Assembly: GCA_934486785.1 (NCBI GenBank)
Contig: CAKSQK010000002.1
Coordinates: forward strand, 248,001 to 312,000
Direction of reading: 5' to 3'
Source of the DNA: an uncultured Niabella sp.
GTDB lineage: Bacteria; Bacteroidota; Bacteroidia; Chitinophagales; Chitinophagaceae
DNA: 64,000 bases
In this document: piece by piece, positions 1 to 8,557 of the stretch
Layout: each line of letters opens with the position of its first letter
How positions within the stretch are numbered: position 1 is the stretch's first letter
Position numbers and translations under genes: made by a program
The notes under the pieces: generated by a model
Seen by the model: the letters and a program-made list of their open reading frames with translations, nothing else
Databases searched by the model: none
What the model was told of the DNA's origin: nothing

Positions 1-748
1 GCTGCGAATGGCCCTCCTGTATCTTTTCCTTTACAGCCGGGTTTTCCAAAACGTCTGTGATCCTTTTTGCATAAACGTTGTTCAACTGTTTTAGCCGGGC
101 TACATATGTTGCACCTGCGGTTAGTTGCCCCGGCTCTTTTGAAACGATCACCAGCGGGATTTTCATGTTCCTGATCTCATTGTAAGCCGTGGTATCTAAA
201 AGATAATTAAACTGTGTATGCAAATCAGGCTCATTGTACCAAACAATCTGCGCTATCTTACCATGATCGTGCTTTGTATTTTTAAGCCACTGCGAGTAGG
301 TATTAAGCGAGCCCAGCGCTAACAGGGTTACAGGCTCTTTGCTGCGGCCAACACCCTCTTCAAGTATTTGCAGCGCATCTTTCATCATTAGCGTTCCGGC
401 AGCATCAGCCCAGGCAATATTTTGTGCAAAGCTGCTCCACGCAGGAAGTTTTGCCGCAATACTTTTGCCCCTGCCTACAGGAATTTCTTCCTGGCGATAA
501 AAAGAAAGAAGCGAGCTAACTTTTTGAAAACTGCCGCCGGCCGGTAAAGTTCCCTGTGAACAGGTAATACCCGAAACGATAAAATCTTTGCCTGCGAGCA
601 ACATATTGATTGCCCTGAAATCATCCAGGGCACCGTCTGTATCTATAAAAATACGATGAGCAGGCTTGCCGTTACCGGCCAACGCGCTTAATTGAAAGCA
701 GCAAATAAAAACAACAATGCAGCAAATGCTTCTCATCATAGAATGCAT
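1..748 (-). CDS. Nucleoside hydrolase-like secreted protein (3' end outside window)
   Basis: Reading from the ATG at 748 gives an open frame that runs off the window edge after about 249 codons, so the C-terminus is missing. The N-terminus is a hydrophobic signal peptide (MHSMMRSICCIVVFICC..). It is followed by IDTDGALDDFRAI, which matches the DxDxxxDD calcium-binding signature of inosine/uridine-preferring nucleoside hydrolases. These enzymes cut the N-glycosidic bond of ribonucleosides. The start lies 11 bp after the TonB receptor stop, so it is probably cotranscribed with the receptor. Family assignment rests mainly on the N-terminal motif. Substrate is unknown, and a periplasmic nucleoside- or glycoside-cleaving role is inferred. 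Confidence 0.7.
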   Translation of the reverse strand, partial: MHSMMRSICCIVVFICCFQLSALAGNGKPAHRIFIDTDGALDDFRAINMLLAGKDFIVSGITCSQGTLPAGGSFQKVSSLLSFYRQEEIPVGRGKSIAAKLPAWSSFAQNIAWADAAGTLMMKDALQILEEGVGRSKEPVTLLALGSLNTYSQWLKNTKHDHGKIAQIVWYNEPDLHTQFNYLLDTTAYNEIRNMKIPLVIVSKEPGQLTAGATYVARLKQLNNVYAKRITDVLENPAVKEKIQEGHSQ

Positions 749-759
749 AACAGGCTTAG

Positions 760-2571
760 TTAAAATCGTATATCCAGCCCTGCCGAATAATTGCGGGCCG
801 GCATGGGGTAACCATAGTTGATCTCGTATTGCTGATTGAGCAAATTATTGGCAGCAACAAACAGGTTCAAATGTTTCAGCGGCATGGCGCTTACCCTCGC
901 ATTCCAAAGTGTGTAGTATTGCACACGCGCCGGAGTAATGCTGCTATACAACTGGTCAATGTTTTGCACGCCGGTAAATAAATTCCATATTTTGTATTTG
1001 TAACTGGCATTGATGTTGAACTGCTGCCGTGGAGCTGCCAGCGTAATTTTTTGCTGATGCAGGTAACTATAATTAGAATGCAGATGCAGGTGCTTTAATG
1101 GCATATAATTTACTGAAACCTCTACCCCTTTATTATTAAAGCTGCCCACGTTTTCACGCCTTACATTGGGCGGATTGCCGGCAACCTGCACCATGTTCTC
1201 ACCGTTGATGACATAACCCGCCACTTCAATTTTTAATTTGTTTGCCAGCAGGCCCTGAAGCCAGCTCAGCTCGTAGTTCATCATTCTTTCAGGCTTTAGA
1301 TGAGGGTTGGAAGCATATAAATATAACTCCATAATGGTTGGGCTTCTAAAACCCTTTGACAGGGATGCCTTAAATGTGGTGTGGTGTGAAGGACTGATGG
1401 CAACACCACCAACCGGCACCAGTTCGGTTCCCCATACATTGTTGTTCTCTATTCTAAAACCAGCGTTTAGCGTTATGATCTCCGCCAGGGTTTGCTGTGT
1501 ATAAATATAACCTGCTACTTCATTTACGGTTTTTAAAGTGTCTTTTGCTTTTCCTGCATTGGCTTTGCCGCCGTACTGCCTCAGGTCGGTACCCACTGTG
1601 ATAGAATTACCGGCAAACAACCGCACCGTTTGGTAAAGCATAATGCCCGAATTTCTGTCGGTTGACTGAAAACCATCAGAGAGATCGTGGTTGCCAAAGT
1701 TGTGATAGATTTTTAAAGCGCCTTCAGAATTTGCAATTGAATTGGCAAGTGTAAGAGATGTTTTGCCACGTAAAATATCAATACCAAAATGTGCGGGATT
1801 GTGCACCGGGCCGTTATCATTTGCAAAATATTTAGCGATCATAAAATCGGCCATCAGTTTTAATTTATCGCTAATGGTGTAACCGACTTTGGTATAACCA
1901 TTGGTTATTTTAAAATCGGTGCTGTCCCTGATCCCGTCTGTCTTATCGTGATTGACGGATGCATACACATCCCACCTGTTTTGCCTGTAGCCGGCCGTGG
2001 CGTAATATTTTTGTGTGTTGTAAGAACCGTAAGATGCTCCCGCGCTGCCATTAAAACCGGCCTGTTCGTTTTGGCGGGTAATGATGTTTACCACACCGCC
2101 CATTGCATTGGTACCGTACAGCATGGATGCAGGCCCGCGGATCACTTCCACTTTTTGTACGTCAGAAGCCACATAAGCATCAGCCAGCGGATGACCGAAA
2201 ATACCCTGGTACTGCGGGTGGCCGTCAATCAGTACCAGCACGCCGGTGTTTGGCGCACCGCCCATGCCGCGAATATTGATGCCGCCGGAGCCGCCGGTTG
2301 CCACGCCAAAACCAAGCACATTTCTTTCAGTTACAAAAACGCCGGGAACATAATTATTCAACACCGGCAAAATATTAATTTGCCCGGTGTTTTCAATTTG
2401 CTGCCGGTTGATTTGTGAAACAGAAAAAGGAACTTTCTTTTTAAGGGTTTCCGTTTTAGAACCTGTGACCACCACTTCTTCAAGAACGGAATCTTGCACA
2501 ATGAGTACCTGTGCCTGTGCGCTAAGCGCGAATAGGAAAAAGGCTATAGCCGGTAAAAGTTTTGGACGCAT
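760..2571 (-). CDS. TonB-dependent outer-membrane receptor (603 aa)
   Basis: Signal peptide ends at about residue 20 (..LSAQAQ). A TonB-box-like segment EEVVVTGSK follows, then a plug domain (residues about 45-165) with VLVLIDGHP, VEVIRGPASMLYGTNAMGGVVNI and related motifs. A beta-barrel fills the rest and ends in the aromatic LDIRF terminus expected for BAM-dependent insertion. At 603 residues it is a compact BtuB/CirA-like receptor rather than a SusC protein; there is no CarboxypepD_reg domain and no SusD partner. The gene upstream encodes an HMA metal-binding protein, a pairing that suggests metal (copper or similar) import, while the downstream gene is nucleoside-hydrolase-like. The ligand cannot be decided from sequence. 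Confidence 0.9.
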   Translation of the reverse strand: MRPKLLPAIAFFLFALSAQAQVLIVQDSVLEEVVVTGSKTETLKKKVPFSVSQINRQQIENTGQINILPVLNNYVPGVFVTERNVLGFGVATGGSGGINIRGMGGAPNTGVLVLIDGHPQYQGIFGHPLADAYVASDVQKVEVIRGPASMLYGTNAMGGVVNIITRQNEQAGFNGSAGASYGSYNTQKYYATAGYRQNRWDVYASVNHDKTDGIRDSTDFKITNGYTKVGYTISDKLKLMADFMIAKYFANDNGPVHNPAHFGIDILRGKTSLTLANSIANSEGALKIYHNFGNHDLSDGFQSTDRNSGIMLYQTVRLFAGNSITVGTDLRQYGGKANAGKAKDTLKTVNEVAGYIYTQQTLAEIITLNAGFRIENNNVWGTELVPVGGVAISPSHHTTFKASLSKGFRSPTIMELYLYASNPHLKPERMMNYELSWLQGLLANKLKIEVAGYVINGENMVQVAGNPPNVRRENVGSFNNKGVEVSVNYMPLKHLHLHSNYSYLHQQKITLAAPRQQFNINASYKYKIWNLFTGVQNIDQLYSSITPARVQYYTLWNARVSAMPLKHLNLFVAANNLLNQQYEINYGYPMPARNYSAGLDIRF

Positions 2572-2608
2572 CTGTATGAATAGTTGTAAACGGTTAGAAT
2601 GGTAAGAA

Positions 2609-2637
2609 GAAAAAAAGGCAACCTGTGCGGTTACCTT
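2609..2637 (-). terminator. Intrinsic terminator or attenuator between the HMA gene and the TonB receptor gene
   Basis: On the minus strand the sequence reads AAGG-T-AACC-(5 nt)-GGTT-G-CCTT followed directly by a T run. That is two 4-bp stems separated by one mismatch. It lies just after the HMA gene stop and only about 38 bp before the receptor start, so it may act as a partial terminator that lowers receptor expression relative to the HMA protein. Confidence 0.5.
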
Positions 2638-2659
2638 GTTAATTATTTTTTAACTGAAA

Positions 2660-3154
2660 TCATTTTTTGGTGCAGCAATCTTTTCCCTGCGCGTCTTTTT
2701 TACAAACCACTTCAGCGCCTGCTTTTTTTGCTGCTAATTTATCTTTACAGCATTGCTTATCACTTTTTTCGCAGCAATCAGCATCATCGCCACCTTTATT
2801 TTTTGTTGATACAGTGTAAGTTTTGGTGCGCTCGTATTTGCAGCAGCCATGCAGGTTGTTATAAGTTGAATCTGCCGCCCTGATGTCTTTTGTATCGTAC
2901 CCAACATCAGCAATACTTTGCTGAATTTTTTTAGCGTCGGTTGTTTTGGCATTGTAAGTTACGGTCAGCAATTTGGTTTCCCTATTCCACTCTGCAGCAG
3001 AAACGCCGGCTTTTTTTGCGGCTTTTTCAATACTGTTTTTACACATGCCACAGTTGCCTGACACAGGGATGGTTTCTGTTTTTGACTGTGCGCTCGCAAA
3101 CATCACGCTTAGAAACAGGGCAAAAAAAGTAGTCAGAAAATGTTTTTTGATCAT
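2660..3154 (-). CDS. Secreted heavy-metal-associated (HMA) domain protein with Cys-rich tail (164 aa)
   Basis: Signal peptide (..FLSVMFASAQS) followed by one HMA fold. The metal site is GNCGMCKNSIEKAAKKAG (a CxxC motif in the GMxCxxC position), and the later segment SIADVGYDTKDIRA is typical of MerP/CopZ-like domains. Beyond the fold (from about residue 100) there is an extra tail with repeated CC pairs (GCCKY, DCCEKS, QCCKDK, VCKK, DCCTKK) and many lysines, resembling a metallothionein-like metal buffer. It probably binds Cu(I) or another soft metal in the periplasm and may deliver it to, or buffer it near, the adjacent TonB receptor. Metal identity is inferred. Confidence 0.8.
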   Translation of the reverse strand: MIKKHFLTTFFALFLSVMFASAQSKTETIPVSGNCGMCKNSIEKAAKKAGVSAAEWNRETKLLTVTYNAKTTDAKKIQQSIADVGYDTKDIRAADSTYNNLHGCCKYERTKTYTVSTKNKGGDDADCCEKSDKQCCKDKLAAKKAGAEVVCKKDAQGKDCCTKK

Positions 3155-3245
3155 GATGGATATTTTAAGATTTGTAAATTTAACAGATGGTACAAATGTA
3201 CAACAGGTTGCGCCTGTAATTGTTTCGTTTTTTTTAAAAATGATA

Positions 3246-5282
3246 TTAGTTTACAAAACCCCAGAAGATGCCCAGCCTGATCACCAGGCCCGGGTAAGGA
3301 TAATCTGGCGCTCCAAAATTATGGTTGGTCCAGCCCGCCTGACCATCCAATATCCTGAAAGTATTGAGGTTTTCAGCCCTGAAAAAGAGTTTAAAATTAT
3401 TGATCCTGAAATGTACAAAACCTGCTATATCAGGCAATTTGTATTTTACGGTACTGTCGTTCTGGTAAAAGAACTCTCCCAGCACAGGTGAATAATGATT
3501 GGCTTTATAGTTCAGCCTGTAGCGCGTATCAATACCAAAAGCCAGATCGAGCCTGCGGTAACCCAGGTTCCCTTCGTAAGCAAAGCGGTTGCGCGTGTAC
3601 ACCAGTGGCACGTTTACCGGAGCGCTTCCTATTACCTTTTGCACTGATACATCGGCCCGCCATTTCCATTGTTTTTTACGTCCGGCTTCAAATACTTTAC
3701 CCGCATTGATCTGCAACAGATTGAACAGTGTATTGTGCTGCTGGTATTTATAAAACTCAGTTAAGTACAGGTAATTATTGATGAGATAGTAATGCCCGTT
3801 TAAATTCAGTTTTAAAACAGGCTGGTAAATTTCAGCATACAGATGGGTAATATTTTCCTTTTTGAATTCTATTTGCTCCGGCATCAGGTAGAAAGAGCTA
3901 TTGGGGTTCATATTATAACCCGGAGAACGATTGACGTTATCAAAACCCAGCTTTAAAGAACCGATCTTTTGCCCCAACAGGCTTTGTATGCTGGCTTTGG
4001 CTTCATAATCGCCAAGGTTTAATCCTGCAAAATAAAGTTTTCCGTAGGCCATCAAATCCCATCGCTGGTTGCGCGTTCGGTTCCGGTACTCGCCATGTCC
4101 AAAAATATTTACGAACTGATGCACCGTATTACTGTCTTTTAAATTGCCGGTAAGGTTTTGCATGGCAGCGCCTACTTTTATAAATTGCTGCGTGTTTTTT
4201 TCATCCGGGTAAGTGTATATAGAAAAGTCGTTCGTAAGTTCTTTCCATTTATCCTGTAACAAAAAACTGCTTGTATTTGTGGGAACGTTCAACCCATAAT
4301 ATTGCTGGAAATAGGCCGCATCCCTGGCAAGGCCTTCAAATACATACCGGTACACGCTGTATTGGGCAGTATGCTCAACGCGCAGGCGCGGAAAAAAAAG
4401 CGGTATGACGGTGCTATCGGTTACCAGTGAATCCTTTCTGCCCAGATCATACTGCTGGCGCATCACAAAATTCACATCGTTGTACTTATTACCCGTAGGC
4501 ACATCGGTATTAAAAAAATTATATCCGCCTTCTGCATCTCCGCCAAGTTTGGTTGGCACCCGAAAGCGGTTGGCATACCTGGAGTCGTCGAGGTAATTGT
4601 AATAGTTGCCGCTTCCATCAGTTGTTAATACACCACCATTGGTACCTGCCTGTAATTTATTAGCCACAATGGCGAAGTAATTATTATACCGCTTGTTTTT
4701 TGACTGAACCCAGTTGGTGAACAGATAACTGTTATGACTTGTTTTCTGGCTTTTATACATACCCGGCGCGTTGATGAAGCGGTATTGAAAATGCGCGTTC
4801 CAGTTGGGCTTGATGTTTTGTGTATGCATCAGCTCAATGTATTGTTCAGAGCGTGACCCGATCATATAATTGATCTCGGAAAATGGCCGGGTAGCTACAA
4901 AAAACCTGGCCCTGTCTACGGTAAATTTATACAGATCCAGCGAATGATAACCACCATCCCAGCCTGACTTTAATAGGGGTGAAAACAAAATAGACTGCGC
5001 GGGGCTGCCTGTGTTGCCCAAATGATTATAATGCGGAGGAATGGGGTATTTTGTAAAGTCTTTGATGGAGGAATCCAGCAAAAACTGCCGCGCGGTGTCA
5101 AGGTATCGGTAAGTAATGGTTATGGAATCTTCGTTTTTATCACGCCGCCCCAGCGAGTCTCCGCCCTGTCCGCTCATGGCGCCCCGCATATTCCTGATCC
5201 TTTCTGTAGCGCCGCGCATTGGATCCTGCGCCAGGCCTTCAACAGTGATCAATAGTAAAACTATACTGATTAAATACCTCAT
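3246..5282 (-). CDS. Putative porin, Porin_10 family (678 aa)
   Basis: Large outer-membrane beta-barrel of the Bacteroidota putative-porin family: an N-terminal signal peptide (MRYLISIVLLLITVEGLAQ), then a short Gly/Arg-rich linker, a D-S-I-x-I-x-Y-R-x-L-D entry motif, and many alternating aromatic strands to a terminal WGFVN. The start at 5282 is preferred because the longer in-frame Met (5354) lies inside the upstream phosphorylase gene and would put 24 residues in front of the signal peptide. It starts 16 bp after the purine nucleoside phosphorylase stop, so the two probably form an operon. Transport substrate is unknown. Confidence 0.85.
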   Translation of the reverse strand: MRYLISIVLLLITVEGLAQDPMRGATERIRNMRGAMSGQGGDSLGRRDKNEDSITITYRYLDTARQFLLDSSIKDFTKYPIPPHYNHLGNTGSPAQSILFSPLLKSGWDGGYHSLDLYKFTVDRARFFVATRPFSEINYMIGSRSEQYIELMHTQNIKPNWNAHFQYRFINAPGMYKSQKTSHNSYLFTNWVQSKNKRYNNYFAIVANKLQAGTNGGVLTTDGSGNYYNYLDDSRYANRFRVPTKLGGDAEGGYNFFNTDVPTGNKYNDVNFVMRQQYDLGRKDSLVTDSTVIPLFFPRLRVEHTAQYSVYRYVFEGLARDAAYFQQYYGLNVPTNTSSFLLQDKWKELTNDFSIYTYPDEKNTQQFIKVGAAMQNLTGNLKDSNTVHQFVNIFGHGEYRNRTRNQRWDLMAYGKLYFAGLNLGDYEAKASIQSLLGQKIGSLKLGFDNVNRSPGYNMNPNSSFYLMPEQIEFKKENITHLYAEIYQPVLKLNLNGHYYLINNYLYLTEFYKYQQHNTLFNLLQINAGKVFEAGRKKQWKWRADVSVQKVIGSAPVNVPLVYTRNRFAYEGNLGYRRLDLAFGIDTRYRLNYKANHYSPVLGEFFYQNDSTVKYKLPDIAGFVHFRINNFKLFFRAENLNTFRILDGQAGWTNHNFGAPDYPYPGLVIRLGIFWGFVN

Positions 5283-5298
5283 TCTTTTTTGTAAGAAA

Positions 5299-6123
5299 TT
5301 AGATGACAGCCACAAGTTCCGTAAAAATTTTAGCCAGTCTGGGTTCGGCAGCATTTGCCGCTTCTAAAACCTCTTCATGGGTAATTACGTTTTCTTCTTC
5401 GCGAATGCCCATATCAGTGATCACGCTTGCCGCAAAAACATCCATGCCCATGTGATTGGCCACAATGCATTCCTGCACGGTGCTCATGCCTACTGCATCA
5501 GCGCCTAAAATATGGATCATTTTATATTCGGCACGGGTTTCAAAAGTAGGGCCTGTTACTACAAAGTAAACGCCTTCTTTCACTTCAATATCGTTTGCAG
5601 CTGCGATCTCTTTTGCTTTGGCGATCAAATGTTTTTTATAAGGCTCGCTCATGTCGGGAAACCTTGTGCCCCACTGCTCAATATTTTTTCCGATCAAAGG
5701 ATTGGGAGCATGAAAGCTGATATGATCGTTGATGAGCATGATATCGCCCACTTTAAAAGATGGGTTGACGCCGCCAGCCGCGTTGCTCAGCAGCAGTGTT
5801 TTTACACCCAGTTGCTTTAAAACCCTTACAGGAAAAACCACGTCCTGCGGGGAATAACCTTCGTAGTAATGAAACCTGCCTGCCATGGCCACCACCTTCT
5901 TTCCAGAAAGTGTTCCAAAGATCATCTTACCTGAATGGCCTTTCACGGTTGATGCATGGAAATGAGGTATGCCGGTGTAAGGCACTTCTTTTTCAACCGT
6001 AATGTTTGCAGCAAAATTGCCCAGGCCGCTTCCTAAAATAATGGCCACCTCCGGCTGGCCGGCATATTGTTGTTTCAGGTAATCAGCGGTTTCCTGCACC
6101 TGCTGTACGATCGCATCAGACAT
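5299..6123 (-). CDS. punA: Purine nucleoside phosphorylase (trimeric type)
   Basis: Phosphorolysis of (deoxy)inosine/guanosine to free base and (deoxy)ribose-1-phosphate in purine salvage, in the cytoplasm. The protein carries the family-2 PNP motifs in order: IILGSGLGNF (phosphate loop), VKGHSGK, GRFHYYEGY, LLLSNAAGGVNP, GPTFETRAEYKM, GADAVGMSTVQE and ITDMG. These include the base-binding Glu and the conserved Asn/Asp region near the C-terminus. The start at 6123 (MSDAIVQQ) gives the usual length of about 274; an upstream Met at 6144 adds seven unlikely residues. It leads the operon with the Porin_10 gene. Confidence 0.95.
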   Translation of the reverse strand: MSDAIVQQVQETADYLKQQYAGQPEVAIILGSGLGNFAANITVEKEVPYTGIPHFHASTVKGHSGKMIFGTLSGKKVVAMAGRFHYYEGYSPQDVVFPVRVLKQLGVKTLLLSNAAGGVNPSFKVGDIMLINDHISFHAPNPLIGKNIEQWGTRFPDMSEPYKKHLIAKAKEIAAANDIEVKEGVYFVVTGPTFETRAEYKMIHILGADAVGMSTVQECIVANHMGMDVFAASVITDMGIREEENVITHEEVLEAANAAEPRLAKIFTELVAVI

Positions 6124-6203
6124 AATCAAATTTTGAGTGAGCAAATATAAACCTTAACGGTTAATGCATTGAAAGTTTAACAATGTATCCATACCCCTAA
6201 AAA

Positions 6204-6216
6204 TCGTACGGTACGA
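6204..6216. promoter_or_regulatory. Palindrome TCGTAC-G-GTACGA upstream of the universal stress gene
   Basis: Perfect inverted repeat with 6-bp arms around one central base. It shares the 9-mer ATCGTACGG with the sequence at the left end of the 18-bp palindrome at 46437-46454. It lies about 70 bp before the transcription start predicted from the -7-like element TGTATTTG at 6269-6276, a position used by activators. Which protein binds it is unknown. Confidence 0.4.
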
Positions 6217-6323
6217 AAACAATAAGAATGTTATATTTTTATAATGAAACCTGTGATGGCCTAAAAATTGTATTTGCAGCCAAACTTCCTTAACTTTAAA
6301 TGGTACCTAAAAATCATTCTATT

Positions 6324-7163
6324 ATGAAAAAAATACTTGTTACAACCGACTTTTCAGAAGCTTCTAAGAGCGCCATGCGTTTTGCCATACAATGGTCAAC
6401 CCAGCAAAAACTTCAAATTGTGTTCCTGCACGTGCATTATTCTTTAAGGCCTACAAGCTGGAGCAAAGAGGCGCTTGAAAGCTATGTAAAAAAAGAGCTT
6501 GATGAGGCCAACCAGCGCCTTAAAGCATTTGTAGCCGACGTGTACCAGGAGGCAGGCGTGGAACCGGTAAAGATCAACACAAAAGTAATTGAAGGGCTGG
6601 ATGCCGATGTGTCTATCATGTACCACGCCGATAAAAACTCGGGTTACGATTGCATTTGCATCAGCACCAGAGGTGCCGGTAAACTGAAAAAATTTCTTGG
6701 CACCAACACGGGCAACCTGATTACGCAGTCTGAACTTCCGGTGCTGGCCGTTCCGGCAGAATACAAGGCAGGCCCTATTTCCAAAATCATGTTTGCCACC
6801 GATATGGTCAATTTTCAGCAGGAATCGCAAACGGTGATCAACTTTGCCAAACCGCTAAAGGCCAAAATTGAAATGGTGCATTTTGCATGGCCCAACGAAG
6901 TGATGTTTGACGAGCAGGCCATCAACAATTCTTTTAAAAAGCATTTCCGCTACGGTATCGAGTTCAGCTATGAGCAAAATGATGCCGTGCGATCTTTGAT
7001 TGACAGGCTGGAAGAAAAGATCAAACAAAACAAGCCATCAGTGGTGGTGATGTTTACCAAACAGCAGCGCACTTTCTTTCAGCGCCTGTTCCTTTCCAGC
7101 AAGTCTGAAGAGCTTTCCTTTAAAACCAAAGTGCCGTTACTGGTTTATAATAAAGAGGTGTAA
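6324..7163 (+). CDS. Tandem universal stress protein (UspA family, 279 aa)
   Basis: Two UspA-like alpha/beta domains in one chain. The first starts MKKILVTTDFSEASKSAMRFA and ends with the ISTRGAG-(x)-LGTNTGNLI segment that resembles the ATP-binding G-(2x)-G-(9x)-G(S/T) loop. The second begins at ISKIMFATDMVNF and has a degenerate loop. The double-domain form is common in Bacteroidota. The role is stress survival, with no specific reaction known. The start at 6324 is chosen over 6300 because it begins exactly with the family's MKKILV strand. It stands alone, with a palindrome and a -7-like element upstream. Confidence 0.9.
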   Translation: MKKILVTTDFSEASKSAMRFAIQWSTQQKLQIVFLHVHYSLRPTSWSKEALESYVKKELDEANQRLKAFVADVYQEAGVEPVKINTKVIEGLDADVSIMYHADKNSGYDCICISTRGAGKLKKFLGTNTGNLITQSELPVLAVPAEYKAGPISKIMFATDMVNFQQESQTVINFAKPLKAKIEMVHFAWPNEVMFDEQAINNSFKKHFRYGIEFSYEQNDAVRSLIDRLEEKIKQNKPSVVVMFTKQQRTFFQRLFLSSKSEELSFKTKVPLLVYNKEV

Positions 7164-7231
7164 GCGTTTATGCGCAAGGGTTTCAACCGGTTTCCATCTT
7201 ATTTTTCCAATATGTATAAAACCTAATCCCT

Positions 7232-7239
7232 TATCTTCG
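7232..7239 (+). promoter_or_regulatory. -7-like promoter element of sucC
   Basis: TATCTTCG matches the Bacteroidota -7 consensus TAnnTTTG at seven of eight positions and lies 17 bp before the sucC ATG. No convincing -33 TTG is visible at the right spacing. Confidence 0.35.
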
Positions 7240-7256
7240 TAGCAAAGTTTTTTGTT

Positions 7257-8468
7257 ATGAATTTGCATGAATATCAAGCCAAAGAATTACTTAAAAAATA
7301 CAACGTGCCCGTGCAGGAGGGTTATGCCTGCAACTCTGTTCAGGAAGCCGAAGAAGCTTACAGAAAAATTAAAACCGACACGGGAAGCAAGTTTGCTGTA
7401 ATAAAAGCACAAATACATGCCGGTGGCCGTGGTAAAGGTACCATTAAAGAAACCGGGGTGAATGGTGTAAAGGTTGCCAAATCGCTGGAAGACGTGCAGG
7501 AATTTTCCAAAGGAATTTTGGGCGGCACGCTGGTAACCGTGCAAACAGGGCCGGCCGGGAAAGTGGTGAATAAAATTTTTGTGGCGCAGGATATGTATTA
7601 TGACGGGCCCAGCGAAAGGCAGGAATTTTATCTTTCCATTTTGCTTGACCGAAGCAAAGGCCAGAACGTGATCATGTACAGCACCGAAGGCGGCATGAAC
7701 ATAGAAGAAGTAGCGCACGATACGCCTGAAAAAATATTTAAAGAGTGGGTACATCCTTCTGGCGGACTGCAACCTTTCCAGGCAAGGAAGATTGCTTTTA
7801 ACTTGGGCTTAAAAGGCGAGGCTTTTAAAAACTGTCTGAAGTTTGTTACCAACCTGTATAATGCTTACGTTGGGCTTGACTGCAATATGCTTGAAATAAA
7901 TCCTTTGTTTAAAGCTTCTGACGATAAGATCATTGCCGTGGATTGTAAAATGAACCTGGACGATAACGCCATGGTGCGCCATGCTGACCTTGCTTCGCTG
8001 AGGGATGTTACCGAAGAAGACCCAACTGAAGTGGAAGCCGGTAAATACAACCTCAATTTTGTAAAGTTAGATGGCAACGTGGGCTGTATGGTAAATGGCG
8101 CCGGGCTGGCCATGGCTACTATGGACATGATTAAGCTTAGCGGCGGCGAACCGGCCAATTTTTTGGATGTTGGTGGCACGGCCAACGCTCAAACTGTGGA
8201 AGCCGGTTTTAAGATCATTCTGAAAGACCCCGCCGTAAAGGCCATTCTTATTAATATTTTTGGAGGCATTGTGCGTTGCGACCGTGTGGCGCAGGGCGTT
8301 ATTGACGCTTATAAAAACCTGGGCAATATTCAAATTCCCATTATTGTACGCCTGCAGGGAACCAATGCCGAAGAAGCTAAAAAACTAATTGATGAAAGCG
8401 GCCTGAAAGTGCAATCAGCCATCCTGCTTAGTGAAGCGGCAGACCTGGTAAAGAAGGCTGTGGCTTAG
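7257..8468 (+). CDS. sucC: Succinyl-CoA ligase (ADP-forming) beta subunit
   Basis: Beta subunit of succinyl-CoA synthetase (TCA cycle, substrate-level phosphorylation). The 403-residue chain starts MNLHEYQAKELLKKYNVPVQEGY and has the N-terminal ATP-grasp fold with AQIHAGGRGKGTIKETGV, MLEINPL, and D-C-K-M-N-L-D-D-N as the Mg/ATP site. It ends with the CoA-ligase domain carrying FLDVGGTANAQTV and NIFGGIVRCDRVAQGV. The alpha subunit gene sucD is not adjacent, so the two subunits must be encoded at separate loci. A strong terminator follows. Confidence 0.97.
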   Translation: MNLHEYQAKELLKKYNVPVQEGYACNSVQEAEEAYRKIKTDTGSKFAVIKAQIHAGGRGKGTIKETGVNGVKVAKSLEDVQEFSKGILGGTLVTVQTGPAGKVVNKIFVAQDMYYDGPSERQEFYLSILLDRSKGQNVIMYSTEGGMNIEEVAHDTPEKIFKEWVHPSGGLQPFQARKIAFNLGLKGEAFKNCLKFVTNLYNAYVGLDCNMLEINPLFKASDDKIIAVDCKMNLDDNAMVRHADLASLRDVTEEDPTEVEAGKYNLNFVKLDGNVGCMVNGAGLAMATMDMIKLSGGEPANFLDVGGTANAQTVEAGFKIILKDPAVKAILINIFGGIVRCDRVAQGVIDAYKNLGNIQIPIIVRLQGTNAEEAKKLIDESGLKVQSAILLSEAADLVKKAVA

Positions 8469-8500
8469 TGACCCACATAGAAAATTACGATATAAAACAA

Positions 8501-8530
8501 TTAAGCCCGCTGTTTGAACTGCGGGCTTAA
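8501..8530. terminator. Bidirectional intrinsic terminator between sucC and serA
   Basis: Perfect 10-bp inverted repeat TTAAGCCCGC (8501-8510) / GCGGGCTTAA (8521-8530) with a 10-nt loop, lying between two convergent genes, with short A/T-rich flanks on both sides. Confidence 0.85.
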
Positions 8531-8557
8531 TTTTAATAGTAGGTTTATTGATTATGT

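Noticed and set aside
1948..2418. Open frame antisense to the TonB receptor, and similar long antisense frames over pnp (16028-16693), DUF2130 (29475-30017) and the glycosylasparaginase (42351-42968)
   Set aside because: They mirror the codon structure of the real genes on the other strand and show no protein-family features.
5282..5354. Longer porin start at 5354
   Set aside because: It lies inside the phosphorylase coding region and would place 24 residues before a clean signal peptide.
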